Shown piece by piece: positions 44,855-53,747 of a stretch of DNA of 64,000 nt; position 1 is the first letter of the stretch; each line of letters opens with the position of its first letter. Made by a program: the position numbers and the translations under genes. The DNA lies in the NCBI RefSeq assembly GCF_030816015.1, contig NZ_JAUSXN010000001.1, forward strand, positions 3,038,001-3,102,000, in the 5' to 3' direction. Under the pieces are notes generated by a model that made no database searches, was not told where the DNA came from, and saw nothing but the letters and a program-made list of their open reading frames with translations. This DNA comes from Pedobacter sp. W3I1. GTDB taxonomy: Bacteria; Bacteroidota; Bacteroidia; Sphingobacteriales; Sphingobacteriaceae.

Positions 44855-46204
44855 ATGGCTCAATACGAACTATTGTTACCAAAAATGGGTGAAAGTGTTG
44901 CGGAAGCAACGGTGATTAAATGGGTAAAACAACCAGGCGATTCTATTGATTTAGATGATACCATTCTGGAAATCGCTACTGATAAAGTAGATTCTGAAGT
45001 TCCTTCTCCGGTTGCCGGTAAATTGGTAAAACAGTTATTTGCGGCAGATGAAGTTGCCCAGGTGGGCGATGTAATTGCCATTATTGAAACTGAAGGTGGA
45101 GAGCCCTCAACAACTGAAGCCCCGGTTGCAGAAAAACCAATAGCTGAGGAAATTGAGACTATTCCTGGAATTGCACAACTACCATCAGAAAATACTACTG
45201 TAGCAACTGATTTTAGCTCGTCTGAGCGCTTTTATTCCCCTCTGGTTAAAAGTATTGCAGCCCAGGAAAATATTTCATTAGCTGAGCTGGATACAATTAA
45301 AGGTTCTGGCGCTGATGGGCGGTTAAATAAAGATGACCTGTTAGATTATATTGCTAAGAAAAATGGTGGAGGATCTATATTAACTAAAACTGTTGCAATA
45401 ACAGCGCCTGCACCGCCAACAAGCCAAACAAGTGAAAATAAAGTCACTTCATCAGCACCAGTTGTAAATAAAACATCAACAACCAGTGTAAGTGGTGGCG
45501 ACGAAATTATTGAGATGGATAGAATGCGTAAACTAATTGCCGATCATATGGTAATGAGTAAAACCACTTCACCTCATGTAACTTCGTTTGTTGAAGCTGA
45601 TGTAACCAACATGGTTTTATGGCGCAATAAAGTAAAAAACAGTTTCGAGAAACGTGAAAATGAAAAAATAACGTTTACTCCAATATTTGTAGAAGCGGTT
45701 GCCAAAGCGATAAAAGATTTCCCAATGATCAATGTTTCGGTTAACGGAACACAGATCATTAAAAAGAATAATATCAACATTGGTATGGCTGCCGCCTTGC
45801 CGAGCGGAAACTTAATCGTTCCGGTAATCAGAAACGCTGATCAGTTAAATCTGGTGGGCTTAACAAAAGCAGTTAATGATTTAGCTGCAAGGGCAAGAAA
45901 CTCCAAGCTAAAGCCTGATGAAACGCAAGGTGGTACCTTTACATTAACCAATGTAGGTAGCTTCGGAAATGTAATGGGTACACCAATTATTAACCAACCG
46001 CAGGTGGCTATTTTGGCTGTTGGCGCCATTAAAAAGAAACCTGCAGTGCTGGAAACCGAACATGGCGATGTGATTGCAATCAGACACATGATGTTTTTGT
46101 CTTTATCATACGACCACAGGGTTGTAGATGGCTCTTTAGGGGGAATGTTTGTGCGTAGAGTTGCAGATTATTTAGAAAGCTGGGATCTGAACAGGGAGAT
46201 TTAA
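44855..46204 (+). CDS. 2-oxo acid dehydrogenase E2 (dihydrolipoyl acyltransferase)
   Basis: A 449-residue protein: lipoyl domain with the lipoylated Lys44 in ATDKVDSEVP, a proline/alanine-rich linker, the E3-binding domain (YSPLVKSIAAQENISLAELDTIKGSGADGRLNKDDLLDY, about 126-165) and the catalytic domain with the terminal SYDHRVVDGSLGG. Sequence in the catalytic part is nearer to branched-chain or 2-oxoglutarate type than pyruvate type, but the substrate is not certain. No E1 or E3 gene is in the window. Confidence 0.92.
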   Translation: MAQYELLLPKMGESVAEATVIKWVKQPGDSIDLDDTILEIATDKVDSEVPSPVAGKLVKQLFAADEVAQVGDVIAIIETEGGEPSTTEAPVAEKPIAEEIETIPGIAQLPSENTTVATDFSSSERFYSPLVKSIAAQENISLAELDTIKGSGADGRLNKDDLLDYIAKKNGGGSILTKTVAITAPAPPTSQTSENKVTSSAPVVNKTSTTSVSGGDEIIEMDRMRKLIADHMVMSKTTSPHVTSFVEADVTNMVLWRNKVKNSFEKRENEKITFTPIFVEAVAKAIKDFPMINVSVNGTQIIKKNNINIGMAAALPSGNLIVPVIRNADQLNLVGLTKAVNDLAARARNSKLKPDETQGGTFTLTNVGSFGNVMGTPIINQPQVAILAVGAIKKKPAVLETEHGDVIAIRHMMFLSLSYDHRVVDGSLGGMFVRRVADYLESWDLNREI

Positions 46205-46277
46205 TCAGTTTGCAATTTACAGTTCTCAGTTGGCATCATGCCAATAGTTAAATAATTTACCAGTTTAGCAATTTAGA

Positions 46278-46892
46278 ATGTTAGCTTCAAATTTAAAATC
46301 GATAGTTTCAGATAACGTATTGCATGCCAAATGGTTAAATACGCTATCTTATATGGAAAATGCAGGTGCAAAGAAGATTTCAGCTTCTGAGCATAAAGAA
46401 AATGTAAACCTGATTATTCTTAAACATGCCGCAGAAGAACATCGCCATGCTTATTATTTAAAAAAGCAGATTTCGAAGATTGATGAGGCACTTTGTAAAA
46501 CTTATACCAATGCCGAGTTGTTATCTCCAAATCATACAAAATACTATTTGCATGCTTTAGATATTGCGGTTTGTCGTTATTTAAAAGCTGTATTTAATCT
46601 TTCCGGGTATGATTTAAAATTCGCTGCCTATTTGTTTGTTACTTATGCTATTGAAGTGCGTGCTGATGAACTGTATCCAATTTATCAAGCCGTTTTAGAC
46701 GAAGCTAAAAGCAAGGTAAATGTAAAATCGATTATTTTGGAAGAAGAGGGGCACCTGGAAGAAATGATGAACCAATTGGTCAGTTTTTCTGATGATTGGG
46801 AAAATCATGCAGCTGAAGTAATCAAAATCGAAAAGGCTTTATTTGAAGATTGGATTGCTGCGTTAAGTGCGGAACTGCCTATAAGTGCTTAA
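46278..46892 (+). CDS. Ferritin-like diiron protein of unknown function
   Basis: A 204-residue all-helical protein with the ferritin-like metal set: Glu27 (SYMENAG), Glu54-X2-His57 (AEEHRHA), Glu126 (YAIEVRA) and Glu156-X2-His159 (EEEGHLEEM). The two E..ExxH halves are placed as in diiron carboxylate enzymes. Known relatives by pattern include ferritin, rubrerythrin and MiaE-type hydroxylases; the length and the lack of a CxxC module rule out rubrerythrin with rubredoxin. It lies between an E2 gene and thioredoxin, so oxidation or redox chemistry is plausible. Substrate unknown. Confidence 0.7.
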   Translation: MLASNLKSIVSDNVLHAKWLNTLSYMENAGAKKISASEHKENVNLIILKHAAEEHRHAYYLKKQISKIDEALCKTYTNAELLSPNHTKYYLHALDIAVCRYLKAVFNLSGYDLKFAAYLFVTYAIEVRADELYPIYQAVLDEAKSKVNVKSIILEEEGHLEEMMNQLVSFSDDWENHAAEVIKIEKALFEDWIAALSAELPISA

Positions 46893-46915
46893 TTGAATAA
46901 TTAATCAATCAAATT

Positions 46916-47030
46916 CGTCATCTCGACTGAAGCATAGTCCCGAACTTTCGGGAGAGAGAGCTATTATAGATTTAGCTTCGCTGAGCACTTCGTGGTTCTC
47001 AACTACGTTGCACTTCGTTCGAAATGACGA
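46916..47030. repeat. Dispersed inverted repeat, CGTCATTTCGA family
   Basis: It opens CGTCATCTCGACTGAAGCAT and closes GTTCGAAATGACGA; a small hairpin (CCCGAACTTTCGGG) is at about 46939-46952. Third full copy of the family, here between the ferritin-like gene and thioredoxin. Confidence 0.75.
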
Positions 47031-47085
47031 TTTTTCGTTAAAAACCAATCTAATTTTTTGTTGTTTCTAAATAAACACAAATATC

Positions 47086-47382
47086 ATGGCTAAGTTTTCA
47101 GATTTAATTAACGGTGATAAACCTGTACTGATAGATTTTTTTGCCGAGTGGTGTGGTCCCTGTAAAATGATGAAGCCGGTTTTAGAACAGTTAAAATCTC
47201 AGGTTGGCGATGCTGTTTCTATCATTAAAGTAGATATCGATAAAAATCAGCCTGCAGCTTCTTCATTTAATATCCAGGGGGTGCCTACTTTAATTCTTTT
47301 CAAAAATGGAAAACAGGTTTGGAGGCAAAGTGGCGTTTTACAGGCATCGCAACTGAAACAGGTAATTGATGCCCATACCTAA
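47086..47382 (+). CDS. trxA: Thioredoxin
   Basis: A 98-residue thioredoxin with the active site WCGPC (Cys23/Cys26) in [17 protein letters not shown], the cis-Pro in [11 protein letters not shown], and a short C-terminus. It may reduce ArsC and other targets. Its stop codon overlaps that of the convergent pdeM gene by three bases. Confidence 0.94.
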   Translation: MAKFSDLINGDKPVLIDFFAEWCGPCKMMKPVLEQLKSQVGDAVSIIKVDIDKNQPAASSFNIQGVPTLILFKNGKQVWRQSGVLQASQLKQVIDAHT

Positions 47383-48017
47383 ACTTCTACCACACTTTTG
47401 GGGGTTACCGCAAAAATACGCTCATTCACTTTTGGATAGATAGTATAAAGCCCTGTAAATAAACTAAAAGCGGGCAATACAGCATACTCTTTACCGAAAT
47501 AAAAACATGGGAATTTTAATCTTTGTTTGGCTTTGCCTACAATAGTTACACCCGGATGGATATGCCCACTAATCGGGTATAATTCTTCTTCGGTGCAATT
47601 TGGCGCATCATGGATAAAACAAAAAGGGCCTAAACAAAAACTAGGTTCATGTATTTCGATATCCATTGCAGCATAATTGGCATTCGAAAGCCGGTCGTGA
47701 TTTCCCTTTACCAAAAGAAAATTAAGTTCCTGGTATTGTTTTCTCCATACAGAAAATTCATCAATATCGGTATTTAAACCGTGATGAAACATATCTCCAT
47801 TAATTAATAATGTTTTGGGATGGTATTGTTTAATCAATAAACTTAAGCGTTGAAGGTCTGTTTGGGCAATGGTAGCAGGTACCTGCAAACCTGCCTGACG
47901 GAAGTGTGCAGATTTACCCAAATGTAAATCGCTTATAGCCAAGAGCTGATGTTTGGGTAAAAATAAAGCCCTTTCTTTGTCTAAAATCAGTTCTTCACCC
48001 TGGCTTGTAATGGTCAT
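47379..48017 (-). CDS. pdeM: Ligase-associated DNA damage response endonuclease PdeM (MPE family)
   Basis: A 212-residue binuclear metallophosphoesterase: [28 protein letters not shown] and SGHIHPGV supply the metal ligands. In the family it is a Mn-dependent DNA phosphodiesterase encoded with the Lhr-like helicase, ligase and exonuclease of the same cluster. Here a repeat separates it from the helicase gene, so it might still be co-transcribed. Confidence 0.9.
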   Translation of the reverse strand: MTITSQGEELILDKERALFLPKHQLLAISDLHLGKSAHFRQAGLQVPATIAQTDLQRLSLLIKQYHPKTLLINGDMFHHGLNTDIDEFSVWRKQYQELNFLLVKGNHDRLSNANYAAMDIEIHEPSFCLGPFCFIHDAPNCTEEELYPISGHIHPGVTIVGKAKQRLKFPCFYFGKEYAVLPAFSLFTGLYTIYPKVNERIFAVTPKSVVEV

Positions 48018-48030
48018 TAATTTTATGCTA

Positions 48031-48087
48031 TGTCATCCTGAGCTTGTCGAAGGACTTTCGAGGTGTTTCGACAGGCTCAACGTGACA
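48031..48087. repeat. Dispersed inverted repeat, GTCATCCTGAGCTTGTCGAA family
   Basis: GTCATCCTGAGCTTGTCGAA and TTTCGACAGGCTCAACGTGA are inverted copies, as at 31099-31152. It sits in the 76-base gap between pdeM and the helicase gene. Confidence 0.8.
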
Positions 48088-48093
48088 GGTAAT

Positions 48094-50573
48094 TTATTTA
48101 ATTTTCTCCGATTCTGCCTTCATTCTGGCAATGCGTTGTTCCAATTCTTCCGAGCTCATATTTTCACGCAAGCTATCTACTTTAATTGGAAAGGATAGCG
48201 GTGTAAAACTTTTAGGATTCGTGATCACAATTGTCCCATGCTGGATTCGATCCAATGCTGCTGCCAATCTTGGCTCTTCCAGTTGATGGTAAAAAACCTC
48301 ATCGTATGCCTGCCGCAAAAGTAAATTATGTTTATCGTAATCGCTAAAAACATTAAAAAATAGACCAGCAGATGACTGGAGATGCTTATTAGCTACATAT
48401 TTACCTGGATAGCCCTGAAAAACGAGTCCGGAAATGCAGGCAATATCTCTAAATTTCCGTCTTGCCATTTCAGTTGAATTAATGCTCACGCGTAATGTCT
48501 TCAGTTAAATTTACAGGCGAAAAAACCTCGTAGGCAATTGATTCGTCCATAGGGATTTCCGTTTCACTTAAAAGTTCAAAGCCATAATCATTCATGGCAA
48601 TAGAAAAGCTGATGGGCAACAATTTACTTAAACGATAGGCTACCAGGGCCGCCAAAACCTCATGTACCAAACGCCCTTCAAATGGATAGGCAAAGAGATG
48701 AAAACCTTCTTTATTATTAATGAGTTCGATCAGCAACTCGTCGTTTTTGGGCACATGAGAACGTTTTTCCTGAAGTAAAAACAAAGGATACACGGCATCT
48801 AATTCTTCATCCTGATGCGTTTTATCCAATGCTTCATTATATTTTTTTCGTAAAACAGACCCTAAATTGGAAGACAGGGGTAAGCGGCCACCATTCCAGC
48901 TTGGAGAGATTGCATTTTTCTGTTTACTTACCCTCACCACAACGGTCATATCTTTTACCTGGATAAATTCTAAAACCCTTCCTGCCAAACGAAAATTATC
49001 GCCGGCTTTTAAACGGGTAACAAAATATTCTTCAACCATGCCGATATAACCACCAGAGAGGAACTTAACTTTTAACATGGCATCACTTACAATTGTTCCA
49101 ATATGTAACCTGTGTCGCATGGCTAATTGCCTGCTCTTCACTTTCCAAAGTCCATCTTCATCCTTAACCACCTTTTTAAATTCCGTATAGGCACTTAAAC
49201 TATCTCCTCCAGAAGTAATAAACTGCATTACCCAGGTCCATTCTTCAGGGAGAATAAGTTTAAAAGCATGGGTGTTCTTAATCTCTTCGTAAATAATCTT
49301 ATCATCAAATCCATCGCCTATGGCCAGTGTAACCAAATACTGAACCAAGGTATCGAATACCATAATAAAGGGCTCACGGCTCTCTATATTGTTGGTTTTG
49401 GCCGCTTCTTTAATCGCTGCTGCTTCTACTAACTCTAAAGCATGGGTAGGTAAAAAATATATCTTAGAGATTTCGTGAGGGGAGTGGCCAGAGCGCCCTG
49501 CCCTTTGCAAAAACCGCGCAACACCTTTTGGCGACCCTACCTGAACAACAGTATCAACAGGTTTAAAATCTACGCCTAAATCTAACGATGAGGTGGCAAT
49601 AACTGCTTTGAGCTGTCCGGTATGTAAGGCATCTTCAATCCAGTTACGAAGTTCAAAATCTATCGATCCATGGTGTATGGCAATCCGCCCGGCCAGTTCG
49701 GGTTCGATATTCAACAAATGCTGATACCACATTTCCGATTGTCCACGGGTATTGATAAAAATTAAAGTGGTTTTACTTTTCTCGATAATTGGTAAAAGTT
49801 TATAAGCCAGCTTTAAACCCAAGTGCCCCGCCCAGGGCAATGTTTCGATATCATCAGGTAAAATTGATTTGATTAGGATTTTCTTTTCTAAATCGGCTTT
49901 AACAATAATCCGTTTGGCTTCCATATTTGGTTCGAGCACATCCAGCGCCTCTTCAATATTGCCAATGGTGGCAGAAATCCCCCAAATTCCTTAAAAACTG
50001 GTTTTTCTCTAACTTTTGGAGCCCTTTAATCCGCGATATCGCCAATTCTACCAACACACCGCGTTTGCTCCCTAAAAGCTCATGCCATTCATCAGCAACA
50101 ATACACTTAAGATTTCTGAATAAGGTTGAAGAACCTTTTTGTGCCAATAGCAGGTGCAGGCTTTCCGGGGTAATCAACAAAATTTCGGGCATCGATTTTT
50201 TCTGCTGCAATTTTTCTGCCTGAGAGGTATCGCCATTGCGGACGCCCACGTGCCAATCTAACTCCAGCTCCAATAAAGTTTCGCGCATAGCCCTTGCAAT
50301 ATCTTTGGCCAGGGAGCGGAGCGGAGTAATCCAGATTAACTGCAAACGGTCTTTCGCTTTCTTGTTATTAGCTTCTGAGGCGTTTAAGGCTTCAATCACT
50401 ACCGCTAAAAATAAAGAAAAAGTTTTTCCGAATCCAGTTGGCGCATTTACCAAACCACCGTAACCATCCAGATAATACTGCCAGGCATCTTCCTGAAACT
50501 GAAAAGGCCTGCGCTTATTGGCCTTTAACCAGGCTTTTATCTTTTTATAACCTTTGGTCTTGGTTTGGTCCAT
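48094..50573 (-). pseudogene. Lhr-like DEXH helicase of the ligase cluster, split into three frames
   Basis: Frame 1 (50573-49953) has the Walker A APTGFGKT, ITPLRSLAKD and the DEWH box. Frame 2 (from about 49980 to 48479) carries the second RecA domain (FINTRGQSEMWYQ, ATSSLDLGVDFKPVDTVVQVGSP, RFLQRAGRSGHSP), and frame 3 (48489-48094) the C-terminal DUF4145-like/WH end (TEMARRKFRDIACISGLVFQG). Each junction is a single-base insertion: one extra G in the coding-strand GGGGG at 49979-49983 restores LRNLGISATIGN, and one base near 48485-48495 restores the last join. Rejoined, it is about 825 residues and would unwind or translocate on DNA during repair. Start at 50573 (MDQTKTKGYK). Confidence 0.88.
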
Positions 50574-50603
50574 GCTTAATGTTGTTTCTTTGATAGTTAT
50601 TCC

Positions 50604-50627
50604 TCGGTCTGTGTCCTCACAGACCGA
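50604..50627. repeat. Perfect hairpin before the helicase gene
   Basis: TCGGTCTGTG and CACAGACCGA pair exactly around TCCT. A related sequence (CTGTGCGGACACAGACC) follows at 50652-50668. It resembles the GTCTGTGTCTCACAGAC palindrome near 20467. Confidence 0.75.
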
Positions 50628-50712
50628 AAATTCCCGAATTATAATAATGGCTGTGCGGACACAGACCATGGCTTAAGAAGAAAAGCAATAACAGTAGTCC
50701 TTCGGTTACAGC

Positions 50713-50891
50713 AGCCCCGCCATTCGCTTTACCTTTTTGTGATTACCGTTAAATGTAAATTTATTAATAACAAAAAGGGTATCGCTGCTGTCGGGTTTAA
50801 AATCGAGAGGCAAACCTAAGTAAGCTAAACCTGACAGTAGCGAACACAAGCCCGATTTTTCATCGGGCGAAGTAAAGCGAATGGCAGGGCT
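50713..50891. repeat. Large nested palindromic structure
   Basis: The outer arms AGCCCCGCCATTCGCTTTA (50713-50731) and TAAAGCGAATGGCAGGGCT (50873-50891) are inverted copies with one mismatch. Within them are the inner arms CGCTGCTGTCGGGTTT (50783-50798) and AAACCTGACAGTAGCG (50827-50842) and a small hairpin CCCGATTTTTCATCGGG (50850-50866). The whole could fold into a multi-branched RNA or DNA structure. No convincing gene. Confidence 0.75.
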
Positions 50892-50965
50892 TTCGATTCC
50901 GATGCACACAGGAACCTGCTTTTCAAATTATTTTTTATATTAATCTGTTCTATGGAGATCATGGC

Positions 50966-52561
50966 TTAATTTTGTAATGTTGATGCTAACAACTGCCTCA
51001 AATCTTCCAAAGTATTAATTTCATCGGCTTTTTTATCCTTTCTCCACCGCAATATACGTGGAAAACGCAACGCTAATCCTGCTTTGTGCCGTTTACTTTC
51101 AGCAATTCCCTCAAATGCAATTTCGAAAACCAGTTCGGGTTTTACCGTGCGTACCGGCCCAAATTTCTCAATTGCATTTCGGGTTACAAATGAGTTTACT
51201 TCTTTAATTTCTTTATCTGTTAAACCTGAATAGGCTTTTGCAATCGTGACTAAGTTTTCTCCATCACGAACAGCAAAGGTATAATCGGTAAAGAAATTAG
51301 CCCTTCTGCCGCTTCCTTTTTGCGCATAAATCATTACTGCATCAACCGTATATGGATTAATTTTCCACTTCCACCAATCGCCCCGTTTTCTTCCACTGTG
51401 ATAATGAGAGGTTAACTTCTTCAACATAATTCCTTCGCTGTTAATCGATCGCGAAGTTTGTCTCAATGCCGCTAATTCTTCCCAAGAGCTGCAACTGATT
51501 ACAGGAGATATCATCACCGGACTTTCAGCTAAACCACCAATTAACCCTTCGAGTATTTTTCGTCTTATACTTAAAGGTTCTTCCCTGAAATCTTTTGCTT
51601 CATATTCTAAAATGTCGTAAACAAAAAATCCAATAGGGGCTTCTTCCAATTGTTTTTTATTAATTGTTTTACGGTTTAAGCGTTGTTGCAGCGTACTGAA
51701 TGATAAAACCTGTTTGTCTTGCACCGCCAATATCTCACCATCTAAAACCACGCCATCAGGCAAAACATCAATCATAAAATGCAGTTCGGGAAACTGTTCT
51801 GTAACCAGTTCTTCGCCACGGCTCCAGATAAATAGTTCTCCATTCCGTTTTACAATCTGTCCGCGGATGCCATCCCATTTCCATTCAGCCTGCCATTCAG
51901 AAATATCACCCAGTTTTTCGGGTTCTTGCTCTAAGGCATAGGCCAGGCAAAAGGGATAAGGCCAGGAGTTATCGGTATTCACATGGATACCATTTATCAG
52001 TTCGTGAAAGGTAATTTCATAAGGATTCCATTTACCCATAATACTGTGCATAATCTGGGCACTATCTAAACTGCTCTGTTTAGCCAGTGCGTTCACCAGC
52101 ATTTTATTGGAAACACCAATCCTGAAATTTCCTGAGATCAGTTTGTTAAAAATAAAACGTTCCTGTGTTTCAAGTTTGTTCCATGCGCTCAGAATAAATT
52201 CTTTCTTAATTTCGTCATCTTTGCCTTCCAGATCATGCAAGTCTTCCACCCATTTATGCAGTTGAAAATCAGAAGTGTTTTCGGCGGGTGGCAATAACAA
52301 AGCAATGGTTTCGCTTAAATCGCCAACATTGGCATAACTTTCGGCAAACAACCATTCGGGCGTTTCGGTAATGTTTATGGCCCAGTATTTAAGCAGGGCT
52401 GATTTAATTGGTCTTTTAGGCTTTTTACCTGTAAATAATGCAATAACCCATACCTTATCTTTATCATCAGCATAGTTAAAATAATTAACCAATGCTGCAA
52501 TTTTGTCGTTGGTTTTATTGCTCAGTTCGAGCTGTTGGATTAATTGAGCAAAACGTTTCAT
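50966..52561 (-). CDS. Cisplatin-type ATP-dependent DNA ligase of the repair cluster
   Basis: A 531-residue ligase with an N-terminal DNA-binding domain (about 1-200), the nucleophilic Lys in EWKWDGIRGQ (KxDG, about residue 223), GVVLDGEI, FFVYDILEYEAKD, SEGIMLKKLTS (motif IV/V region) and a C-terminal OB fold (WWKWKINPYTVDAVMIYAQKGSGRR). This is the ligase-associated DNA damage response subfamily. It is two bases from the exonuclease stop, a tightly coupled pair. Confidence 0.92.
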   Translation of the reverse strand: MKRFAQLIQQLELSNKTNDKIAALVNYFNYADDKDKVWVIALFTGKKPKRPIKSALLKYWAINITETPEWLFAESYANVGDLSETIALLLPPAENTSDFQLHKWVEDLHDLEGKDDEIKKEFILSAWNKLETQERFIFNKLISGNFRIGVSNKMLVNALAKQSSLDSAQIMHSIMGKWNPYEITFHELINGIHVNTDNSWPYPFCLAYALEQEPEKLGDISEWQAEWKWDGIRGQIVKRNGELFIWSRGEELVTEQFPELHFMIDVLPDGVVLDGEILAVQDKQVLSFSTLQQRLNRKTINKKQLEEAPIGFFVYDILEYEAKDFREEPLSIRRKILEGLIGGLAESPVMISPVISCSSWEELAALRQTSRSINSEGIMLKKLTSHYHSGRKRGDWWKWKINPYTVDAVMIYAQKGSGRRANFFTDYTFAVRDGENLVTIAKAYSGLTDKEIKEVNSFVTRNAIEKFGPVRTVKPELVFEIAFEGIAESKRHKAGLALRFPRILRWRKDKKADEINTLEDLRQLLASTLQN

Positions 52562-52563
52562 CC

Positions 52564-53592
52564 TTATTTATTTTCGTTCTGATCAACCAGATCCACTTTA
52601 TTTTCCTCATCATCTTCTTGCCCAAATTTAGTTAGCACTTCAGCAGCTTCTATACCCGCATCATTTAAAAACCGACTAAAAGCTGCCGTAAAACCATGGG
52701 TAACATAAACTTTTTCTGCACCTGTTGCTGTAACAGCCTCCATTAAACCTGGCCAATCTGCATGATCACTCAGTGCAAAGCCAGCATCGGCACTTTGCCA
52801 ACGGCGATGCGCCCGAACCTGCATCCAACCAGAGCAAATACCTGTTACGGGGTGAGCTAAATTTTTGATCCAGCGGCTATCTCTCATGACAGGTGGCACA
52901 ATTACAATGCCTTTCTGCAATTCGTCTTTAGTGGTTTCAGGAGTAATTCTGATGGTTTTGGGAAGCTTTACACCTGCATCAATAATCACTTCATTCAGGT
53001 TAGCAATACTGTTATGTACATAAATAGGAATATCACCAGCCAAATTTTTAATTAAACGCTGCGCTTTACCCAAACTATAGGCAATTAATACACTTGTTTT
53101 TTGCTGTATAATATTATCACTTATCCAGCTTTTGATTCCATTAAAAACAACTTCCTGCTTTTGCCATTTGTAAACTGGTAAGCCAAAAGTACTTTCAGAA
53201 ACAAAAGAATGACACTTTACAGGTTCAAAGGGCGTGGTAATGCCATCGTCTTCAATTTTATAATCACCAGAGATTACACAAATTTCACCTTTATAAGCTA
53301 AACGTACCTGGGCAGATCCGATAATATGTCCGGCAGGAAAAAATGAAATGTTCACTCCGTTACGGATAATGCTTTCTCCATATTCTAATGTTTCTACGTT
53401 CAGATCTTCACTGATCCTGCGTTTTATAATAGGTTTGGTTAAGGTATGACAGAGATAATATTTATTTCCAAAACGCACATGGTCGCTATGCCCATGTGTT
53501 GTAACAGCATAATCTACAGGCCACCAGGGGTCGATATAAAAATCGCCCTGCTTACAGTAAATTCCTCTTTTGGTGAATTCTATTAATGCCAT
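52564..53592 (-). CDS. Ligase-associated DNA damage response exonuclease (MBL fold)
   Basis: A 342-residue metallo-beta-lactamase/CPSF-like nuclease. THGHSDHVRFG near residue 33 is the H-x-H-x-D-H motif; FFPAGHIIGSAQV and the SDHADW/VTHGF region supply the others. In clusters with the ligase, helicase and PdeM it processes DNA ends. It is the promoter-proximal gene of the operon; the SatD-type operator array lies 40 bases upstream. Confidence 0.9.
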   Translation of the reverse strand: MALIEFTKRGIYCKQGDFYIDPWWPVDYAVTTHGHSDHVRFGNKYYLCHTLTKPIIKRRISEDLNVETLEYGESIIRNGVNISFFPAGHIIGSAQVRLAYKGEICVISGDYKIEDDGITTPFEPVKCHSFVSESTFGLPVYKWQKQEVVFNGIKSWISDNIIQQKTSVLIAYSLGKAQRLIKNLAGDIPIYVHNSIANLNEVIIDAGVKLPKTIRITPETTKDELQKGIVIVPPVMRDSRWIKNLAHPVTGICSGWMQVRAHRRWQSADAGFALSDHADWPGLMEAVTATGAEKVYVTHGFTAAFSRFLNDAGIEAAEVLTKFGQEDDEENKVDLVDQNENK

Positions 53593-53632
53593 AGCTACTA
53601 AACAATAAATTTATTAATTAGTTTTAGATGGA

Positions 53633-53708
53633 TATCGGCTAAATACCCGATAATTTGAAATATCGGCTAAATACCAGATAAATAGAAATATCGGGTAATT
53701 AGCCGATA
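53633..53708. promoter_or_regulatory. Three 20-bp palindromes at exactly 28-bp spacing
   Basis: Site 1 (53633-53652) TATCGGCTAAATACCCGATA, site 2 (53661-53680) TATCGGCTAAATACCAGATA, site 3 (53689-53708) TATCGGGTAATTAGCCGATA. Each has TATCGG and CCGATA (or CAGATA) arms; the reverse complement of site 3 differs from site 1 in one base. The two eight-base spacers are ATTTGAAA and AATAGAAA. They lie in the intergenic region shared by exonuclease and satD genes and abut the satD -7 box. Likely operators, probably for SatD itself. Confidence 0.8.
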
Positions 53709-53709
53709 T

Positions 53710-53717
53710 TAGTTTTG
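53710..53717 (+). promoter_or_regulatory. Predicted satD -7 box
   Basis: TAGTTTTG (TAnnTTTG) begins two bases after operator site 3, so a protein bound there would cover the promoter's spacer. The ATG is 30 bases downstream. Confidence 0.55.
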
Positions 53718-53747
53718 AAATATGAATAATAAGTTCGATATTGTAGC

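Noticed and set aside
50706..50909. Open frame of 67 residues on the minus strand
   Set aside because: It lies wholly within the nested palindrome, has unusual composition, and has no ribosome-binding site or family match; treated as repeat.
53633..53708. CRISPR-like array (regular repeats)
   Set aside because: The repeats are 20 bp with only 8-bp spacers, palindromic, only three in number and directly upstream of a gene; there are no cas genes. Operator sites explain them better.
53633..53708. Iterons of a replication origin
   Set aside because: No replication-initiator gene or DnaA box cluster is near; the repeats abut a -7 box.
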